Shown piece after piece: positions 6,206-9,642 of a stretch of 9,642 bases of DNA; position 1 is the stretch's first letter; each line of letters begins with the position of its first letter. The stretch lies in the NCBI GenBank assembly GCA_003140115.1, contig PLIQ01000440.1:31471-41112 (forward strand), given 5' to 3'. Below the pieces are notes generated by a model that was not told the origin of the DNA, did not search any database, and was given only the letters and a program-made list of their open reading frames with translations. The translations under genes and the position numbers were made by a program. This DNA is from Actinomycetota bacterium. Its GTDB lineage: Bacteria > Actinomycetota > Actinomycetes > Streptosporangiales > Streptosporangiaceae.

Positions 6206-6721
6206 TCAGGCATCGGTCAGGGCGAAATTTACCCCGATGAGCTCGCAAGGCTCGCTGTACGGATTCGACCATGAGTGCCACGTGCCCCGCTGCACGACGA
6301 CGTCACCAGTGCCGAGCGGGACCGGCCCCGTCTCGAGGATCAGGTCGATCCGCCCGTTCATCACGACGATGACGTCGATCGTCGGTGTCGCGTGCATGTT
6401 CGGGCCGCGGGCAGCGTCGAAGTGTTGCTGACGATCGGCGTCACCGCCGGAATCGGCGACTTCGGCCGCCCCGGGTTCCTTAGGAGGATGGAACGTCCGG
6501 ATGACGCGTGCATACCCCGGGCCCGGGACCAGCGTCGGCCGGTCGGTCGTTATGACGCCGTCGTGCTCGGTCCGGGGCGGGATGGGGAGCTCGAATAGCG
6601 AGGCGAGCCCGAGCCCGCCGCGTTCTCTTAGCTCGTAGCGCGACTCGACGGGTCCGTCGGCTATGACACATGAGCGGCCGTCAGCGTCGACCCCGGTGAT
6701 GACACGACGGATGGATTCCAT
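6206..6721 (-). CDS. Cupin-domain protein (171 aa)
   Basis: Start at ATG 6719-6721, eight bases after the strong ribosome site GAGGAGG (minus strand, 6730-6736); an upstream in-frame ATG at 6778 lies inside the putative operator and is less likely. A C-terminal single-domain cupin follows about 100 N-terminal residues of uncertain fold. Cupin motif 1 begins MHATPTIDVIVVMNGRIDLIL (109-129), with His110 and Asp116 where metal ligands are expected. Motif 2 is GDVVVQRGTWHSWSN (139-153), with His149. The wording VVQRGT-HxWxN is typical of small cupins in actinobacterial and proteobacterial aromatic or acid catabolic clusters, whose reactions are mostly undefined. It may be a metal-dependent isomerase, decarboxylase or sensor. 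It diverges from the acyl-CoA dehydrogenase operon. Confidence 0.88.
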   Translation of the reverse strand: MESIRRVITGVDADGRSCVIADGPVESRYELRERGGLGLASLFELPIPPRTEHDGVITTDRPTLVPGPGYARVIRTFHPPKEPGAAEVADSGGDADRQQHFDAARGPNMHATPTIDVIVVMNGRIDLILETGPVPLGTGDVVVQRGTWHSWSNPYSEPCELIGVNFALTDA

Positions 6722-6773
6722 GGGCGGTCCCTCCTCGGCGCAGCGCGCTTGCTTCCATCTTGGGGGTGCGCCT

Positions 6774-6786
6774 ATCATTGTATGAT
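6774..6786. promoter_or_regulatory. Putative operator, palindrome ATCAT-TGT-ATGAT
   Basis: Perfect 5-bp inverted repeat with a 3-bp spacer, the same core as the palindrome at 1878-1892, in the divergent gap between the cupin and acyl-CoA dehydrogenase genes. It covers a minus-strand TACAAT (6777-6782), a good -10 for the cupin gene, and overlaps the plus-strand -35 candidate described next. Its inner pattern again fits TNATNNNATNA. Candidate site for the GntR protein at 3027-3791. Confidence 0.55.
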
Positions 6787-6805
6787 GGCAAGATTAGCCT
6801 ATTGT
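6778..6805 (+). promoter_or_regulatory. Putative promoter for the acyl-CoA dehydrogenase operon
   Basis: TTGTAT (6778-6783), a 16-bp spacer and TATTGT (6800-6805) form a plausible -35/-10 pair in the only AT-rich stretch of this gap. The leader would be about 60 nt. The -35 lies within the palindrome at 6774-6786. A second -10-like GATACT is at 6812-6817. The match is moderate. Confidence 0.35.
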
Positions 6806-6871
6806 TATCCTGATACTGCAGCAAGCGATCAGGCGCGATAGCCCTGGCCTCCTGGCGGAAGTGAGAATGGC

Positions 6872-7984
6872 ATGCGTTTTGCCCTGTCGGCCGAGCAGGA
6901 CCAGTTCCGGCAGGCAACTCGCGACTTCCTGACGACCTACTCCTCGCCGGCCCGGGTGCGTGAGGTGATCGACACCGACGACGTGGTCGACGAGAAGCTG
7001 TGGCGCCGACTGGCGAACGACCTAGGAGTAGTGGGGCTCAATATCCCTGAGGAGTTCGGCGGTACCGGAGCTACCTTCGTCGAGGTCGCGATCGCGGCCG
7101 AGGAACTGGGCCGCGCGCTGGCGTGCGTGCCCTTCCTCTCGACGGCCGTTCTCGCCACCTCTGCGCTCCTCGAGTCGGGGGACCTGGTTGCCTGCGGGGA
7201 CATCTTGCCCGCCATAGCCGAGGGACGATCCATTCTCGCGGTCGCGCTCGGCGACGGCCCGGCCAGGACCGGCAGGCCTGCCGACCCGGCTCCGGCGGCG
7301 GAATCCGTCGACGGCCAGTGGCGCGTGAACGGCGAGCTCACCTTCGTCCTCGACGGCGCCGTAGCTGACGCGGTTCTGTTCGCCGCCGGCACTGACGGCG
7401 GCCCGAGCCTTTTCCTGGTCGATTCCAGCGCCGCGCAGGTTGAATCGCTCACCGGCCTCGACCTCACCCGGCGCTTCGCGCACCTGCGCTTCGCGTCCGC
7501 TCCGGCCCGGCTGATCGGCACCGTCGGTGACGCGACGCGGATCCTGACCCGGGTCGCGGACCTCGGCTCGGTCGCGATCGCGGCGGACGCGGTCGGCGGA
7601 GCCGAGTCCTGCCTGGACATGTCCGTCGCGTACGCGAAGATCCGCGAGCAGTTCGGCAAGCCGATCGGGTCCTTCCAGGCGGTCAAGCACAAGTGCGCGA
7701 CGGTGTTGCTCGAGGTCGAGTCGGCGCGCGCCGCTGCGTACTATGCCGCGTGGGCAGCGACGGCATCGCCGGAGGACCTGCCGCGGGCGGCCAGCATGTC
7801 CAAGGCTTACTGCTCGGACACGTACCTGCACGCCGCGCAGGAAAACATCCAGATCCACGGCGGCATCGGGTTCTCCTGGGAACACCCCGCTCACCTGTAC
7901 TTCCGGCGCGCTAAGTCCGCTCAGCTGCTGTTCGGCAGCCCGTCGGCGCACCGAGAGCGCTTGGCAGATCTGCTCGGGATCTGA
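6872..7984 (+). CDS. Acyl-CoA dehydrogenase (FadE family), probable non-catalytic-type subunit
   Basis: A full-length 370-residue flavoprotein of the acyl-CoA dehydrogenase fold: helical N-terminus with LGLNIPEEFGGTG-like wording (VVGLNIPEEFGGTGATF, 53-69), middle beta domain, and a C-terminal helical domain with REQFGKPIGSFQAVKHK (258-274) and IQIHGGIGFSWEHPAHLYFRRAK (326-348) for FAD and dimer contacts. The catalytic Glu is missing at both known positions by eye: Phe354 where medium-chain enzymes have Glu, and Gly232 where isovaleryl-CoA dehydrogenase has Glu254. This is characteristic of one subunit type in the alpha2beta2 FadE enzymes of actinobacterial steroid catabolism, where the partner carries the base. 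No partner lies in the window. The family makes a 2,3-enoyl-CoA. First gene of the rightward operon. Confidence 0.92.
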   Translation: MRFALSAEQDQFRQATRDFLTTYSSPARVREVIDTDDVVDEKLWRRLANDLGVVGLNIPEEFGGTGATFVEVAIAAEELGRALACVPFLSTAVLATSALLESGDLVACGDILPAIAEGRSILAVALGDGPARTGRPADPAPAAESVDGQWRVNGELTFVLDGAVADAVLFAAGTDGGPSLFLVDSSAAQVESLTGLDLTRRFAHLRFASAPARLIGTVGDATRILTRVADLGSVAIAADAVGGAESCLDMSVAYAKIREQFGKPIGSFQAVKHKCATVLLEVESARAAAYYAAWAATASPEDLPRAASMSKAYCSDTYLHAAQENIQIHGGIGFSWEHPAHLYFRRAKSAQLLFGSPSAHRERLADLLGI

Positions 7985-7985
7985 C

Positions 7986-8054
7986 CTGACCCTGGCGCGC
8001 TACGTAACCGGCAGTGCGATCGCGGTCGACGCCGGCCGAAACGACAACGTGTGA
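7986..8054 (+). pseudogene. C-terminal relic of a short-chain dehydrogenase
   Basis: Immediately after the dehydrogenase stop, a reading frame encodes LTLARYVTGSAIAVDAGRNDNV and stops at 8052-8054. The segment YVTGSAIAVDAGRND is the near-invariant C-terminal strand of SDR oxidoreductases, usually YVTGxxxxVDGG. There is no start codon with a ribosome site, and nothing of the remaining 200 or so residues is present, so this is the tail of a deleted gene. Its TGA lies in the TGAGGAG ribosome site of the next crotonase, which may explain why this fragment survived. The match is short but specific. Confidence 0.72.
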
Positions 8055-8066
8055 GGAGCGTAACCG

Positions 8067-8876
8067 GTGAGCCAACCCGACGCCGCAGCGGAGCCCGTCC
8101 TGGTCGAGCATCGATCCGACCAGGTCTCGGTGGTGACGCTCAACCGTCCCGAGCGGCTGAATGCGAGCAACGCCGCCATGACCTATGCGTTGATCGAAGC
8201 GCTGGCCGAGTCCGACAAGCACCCGGACACCAACGTCATCGTCCTCACCGGCGCGGGCCGCGCCTTCTGCGCGGGCGGCGACACCAACAACATGGGCGGG
8301 GAACCGGCCGGGTGGGACGACGTGCACCACCGTGACTGGCATCTGTCACACGCCCTGCTGAGCGTGGAGAAGCCCACGATCGCGATGGTCAACGGGGCCG
8401 CGGTCGGTCTGGGGCTGACCATGGCGTTGTTCTGCGACCTGGTCTTCGTGGCTGAGGAGGCGAAACTGGGCGACACCCACGTCAACATCGGCCTGGTCGC
8501 CGGCGACGGCGCCGCCGTCACGATCCCGCTCCTCATCGGCCCCCAGCGGGCCAAGGCGCTGATGCTCGGCGGCACCCTGATCACCGGCGCCGAGGCCGCC
8601 CGGCTCGGGCTGGTCAACCGGGCCGTGCCGCGGGCGGACCTCGAGCGGGTCACCTGGGAGACGGCGACCCGCATCGCCGCCCAGCCGCCCTACGCAGCCC
8701 GCGCGACCAAGATGGTCGTGAATCGCTACGTGCGGTGGATGTGGCAGGAGGTCATGGAGTACGCGCTGGCGGCGGAGCAGATCTCGGTCGGGCTACCCGA
8801 ACACAAGGCCGCGATCGAGCGTTACCGGACCAGCCGCGCTGCACCAGCAGCCGGACCCGCCGGCCAGGGCCGGTGA
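8067..8876 (+). CDS. Enoyl-CoA hydratase/isomerase family protein (crotonase), copy 2
   Basis: A 269-residue crotonase starting at GTG, with GAGGAG eight bases upstream. Visible: LNRPERLNASN, the oxyanion segment FCAGGD (67-72), NGAAVGLGLTMALFCD (109-124), AKLGDTHVNIGLVAGDG (132-148) and a helical C-terminus. The positions of rat hydratase Glu144 and Glu164 are Thr118 and His138, as in copy 1, so the pair shares the same non-canonical site. The AGDG motif, replacing the usual PGAGG, is a subfamily feature in both. Copy 2 has about twenty extra residues, mainly at the termini. It sits between the SDR relic and a cupin, 7 bp from the latter, in the same operon as the dehydrogenase, so it likely acts on the enoyl-CoA or a later intermediate. 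Confidence 0.94.
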   Translation: MSQPDAAAEPVLVEHRSDQVSVVTLNRPERLNASNAAMTYALIEALAESDKHPDTNVIVLTGAGRAFCAGGDTNNMGGEPAGWDDVHHRDWHLSHALLSVEKPTIAMVNGAAVGLGLTMALFCDLVFVAEEAKLGDTHVNIGLVAGDGAAVTIPLLIGPQRAKALMLGGTLITGAEAARLGLVNRAVPRADLERVTWETATRIAAQPPYAARATKMVVNRYVRWMWQEVMEYALAAEQISVGLPEHKAAIERYRTSRAAPAAGPAGQGR

Positions 8877-8883
8877 CCCACCG

Positions 8884-9297
8884 ATGCGCTTCATTGGCCG
8901 GTCCGAGCACCAGCTGGTCGACCACCCTCACTTCACCGGGCGGACCTCCGCGGTCAGGATGGGTCGGCTGGAGTCCCCGTCAGGCGCCTCGGATGCCGTC
9001 GAGGTCGTGTCCGTGACCTGCGACGGTGGCTCCATGACGGACTGGCACTCACATGCGCGGGGTCAGGTTCTCTACGTGATCGGCGGCCGCCTCACCGCCA
9101 TCGGGCAGGTCGGCGGCGAGATGACTCTCGAGCCGGGCGAGGGGTTGTACGCGGCACCGGGGGAGGTGCACCGGCACGGCTCCACGACCGACGACGTCCT
9201 GTTCCTGGCCATCACGATGGGCGGCACGCAGTGGGCAGCCGACACCGCCGCTTCGGCGGGCTCCCGCGCTCAGGACCGTCCCGATGACCGAGGGTGA
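8884..9297 (+). CDS. Small cupin protein (137 aa)
   Basis: A single-domain cupin beginning 7 bp after the crotonase stop. Motif 1 is WHSHARGQVLYVIGGRL (54-70), with His55 and His57 as metal ligands and Gln61 where the classical Glu lies. Motif 2 is PGEGLYAAPGEVHRHG (84-99), with His96. The GQVLYVIxGR wording is typical of small cupins fused to or encoded beside carboxymuconolactone decarboxylase-like proteins and other catabolic genes; a metal-dependent isomerase or dioxygenase-like role is possible but undetermined. It differs clearly from the cupin at 6206-6721, so the two are not recent duplicates. The last 20 or so residues look disordered. The ribosome site is weak, consistent with translation in an operon. 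Confidence 0.88.
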   Translation: MRFIGRSEHQLVDHPHFTGRTSAVRMGRLESPSGASDAVEVVSVTCDGGSMTDWHSHARGQVLYVIGGRLTAIGQVGGEMTLEPGEGLYAAPGEVHRHGSTTDDVLFLAITMGGTQWAADTAASAGSRAQDRPDDRG

Positions 9298-9301
9298 TTC
9301 G

Positions 9302-9642
9302 GTGCGCCGCCGCCTGGTGCCCACTTACCTCGATGATCAGCGGGCGGCCCACTGGCGTGCGGTGGGCGCGTGGACCGACCGGATGCTCACCGAGCTAGAC
9401 GTCGCTGAGTCGCCGGACGCGGTCATTGTGGTGGACCGAGACCGACGGCTCACCGCCGCCGAACTGCGGTCGCTGTCGACCGCGGTCGCAGCGCGCCTGC
9501 GGGCCGACGGAGTGTCAGCGGGGGACGCAGTCGCAATGCAGGTGCCGAACTGGTGGGAGGCGGTCGTCGTCACGTTCGCGGTGATGAGCCTGGGCGCCGT
9601 GCTCGTACCGCTGCTCCCCGGCCTTCGTGAGCGCGAGCTCGG
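9302..9642 (+). CDS. AMP-forming acyl-CoA ligase, N-terminal part (cut by window end)
   Basis: The frame is open to the window end, giving about 113 residues. The chosen GTG (9302-9304) has GAGGG at 9290-9294, seven bases upstream, and lies 4 bp after the cupin stop. An in-frame ATG at 9284-9286 would overlap the cupin by 14 bp and has a weaker ribosome site. The N-terminal VPTYLDDQRAAHWRAVGAWT and later GDAVAMQVPNWWEAVVVTF and SLGAVLVPLLPGLRERELG match the start of ANL-family ligases, especially the cyclohexanecarboxylate-CoA ligase and FadD-like group. The ATP-binding P-loop and catalytic Lys lie beyond the window. Such enzymes make an acyl-CoA from acid, ATP and CoA via an acyl-adenylate, offering a second route of CoA activation beside the CoA-transferase pair. 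Confidence 0.88.
   Translation, partial: MRRRLVPTYLDDQRAAHWRAVGAWTDRMLTELDVAESPDAVIVVDRDRRLTAAELRSLSTAVAARLRADGVSAGDAVAMQVPNWWEAVVVTFAVMSLGAVLVPLLPGLREREL

Noticed and set aside
6186..6218. Weak inverted repeats between the convergent CoA-transferase and cupin genes
   Set aside because: ACCG-N3-CGGT has a 4-bp stem and no T-tract, and the longer pairing enters the cupin coding end; not enough for a terminator call.
6722..6778. Longer start of the first cupin at the ATG at 6776-6778
   Set aside because: That ATG is inside the putative operator and -10 region. The inner ATG at 6719-6721 has GAGGAGG at ideal distance.
7022..7951. 309-codon minus-strand ORF opposite the acyl-CoA dehydrogenase
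   Set aside because: Low-complexity Arg/Gly/Asp-rich composition and a perfect domain match on the plus strand; a shadow.
1..9642. CRISPR array, insertion sequence, tRNA, defence system or phage genes
   Set aside because: No regularly spaced repeats, transposase, tRNA-like cloverleaf or defence domains were seen; all large ORFs fit catabolic metabolism and its regulation.

Overview
The window comes from a high-GC actinobacterium. This rests on GC-rich third positions, several GTG starts, compact convergent and overlapping genes, and actinobacterial-type FadE, crotonase, CaiB and HpaC-like proteins. The genus cannot be fixed from the sequence. Everything here looks like a chromosomal catabolic cluster: an oxygenase module, CoA activation by transferase and/or ligase, and beta-oxidation-type enzymes, with a FadR-type GntR regulator. 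No rRNA, tRNA, CRISPR array, insertion sequence or phage gene was seen.

Layout. (1) Positions 4-1820, minus strand: a 27-codon SDR-like leader relic (GTGA stop/start overlap), a flavin reductase and a cytochrome P450, in that transcriptional order. (2) 1821-2082: a divergent control region with a perfect 15-bp palindrome and promoter-like hexamers on both strands. Its rightward arm carries a 36-codon ORF that also ends in a GTGA overlap. (3) 2083-3791, plus: a crotonase and a GntR/FadR regulator. (4) 3801-6185: two class III CoA-transferase (CaiB-type) genes diverging from a 51-bp gap. One keeps the catalytic Asp and the other has Val there. (5) 6206-6721, minus: a cupin. (6) 6722-6871: a second divergent control region with the same ATCAT-N3-ATGAT motif. 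(7) 6872-9642, plus: an operon of acyl-CoA dehydrogenase, the C-terminal relic of an SDR, a second paralogous crotonase, a small cupin, and the start of an AMP-forming acyl-CoA ligase cut by the window end.

Inferred biology. The P450 would oxidise a hydrophobic or cyclic substrate. The ligase or CoA-transferase pair would make the CoA ester, and the dehydrogenase and crotonases would degrade it. The GntR protein probably senses a pathway acid or acyl-CoA and acts at the ATGAT-type sites. The substrate cannot be read from the sequence. Several enzymes lack canonical catalytic residues: one CaiB, the FadE and both crotonases. This suggests heteromeric enzymes or non-standard chemistry.
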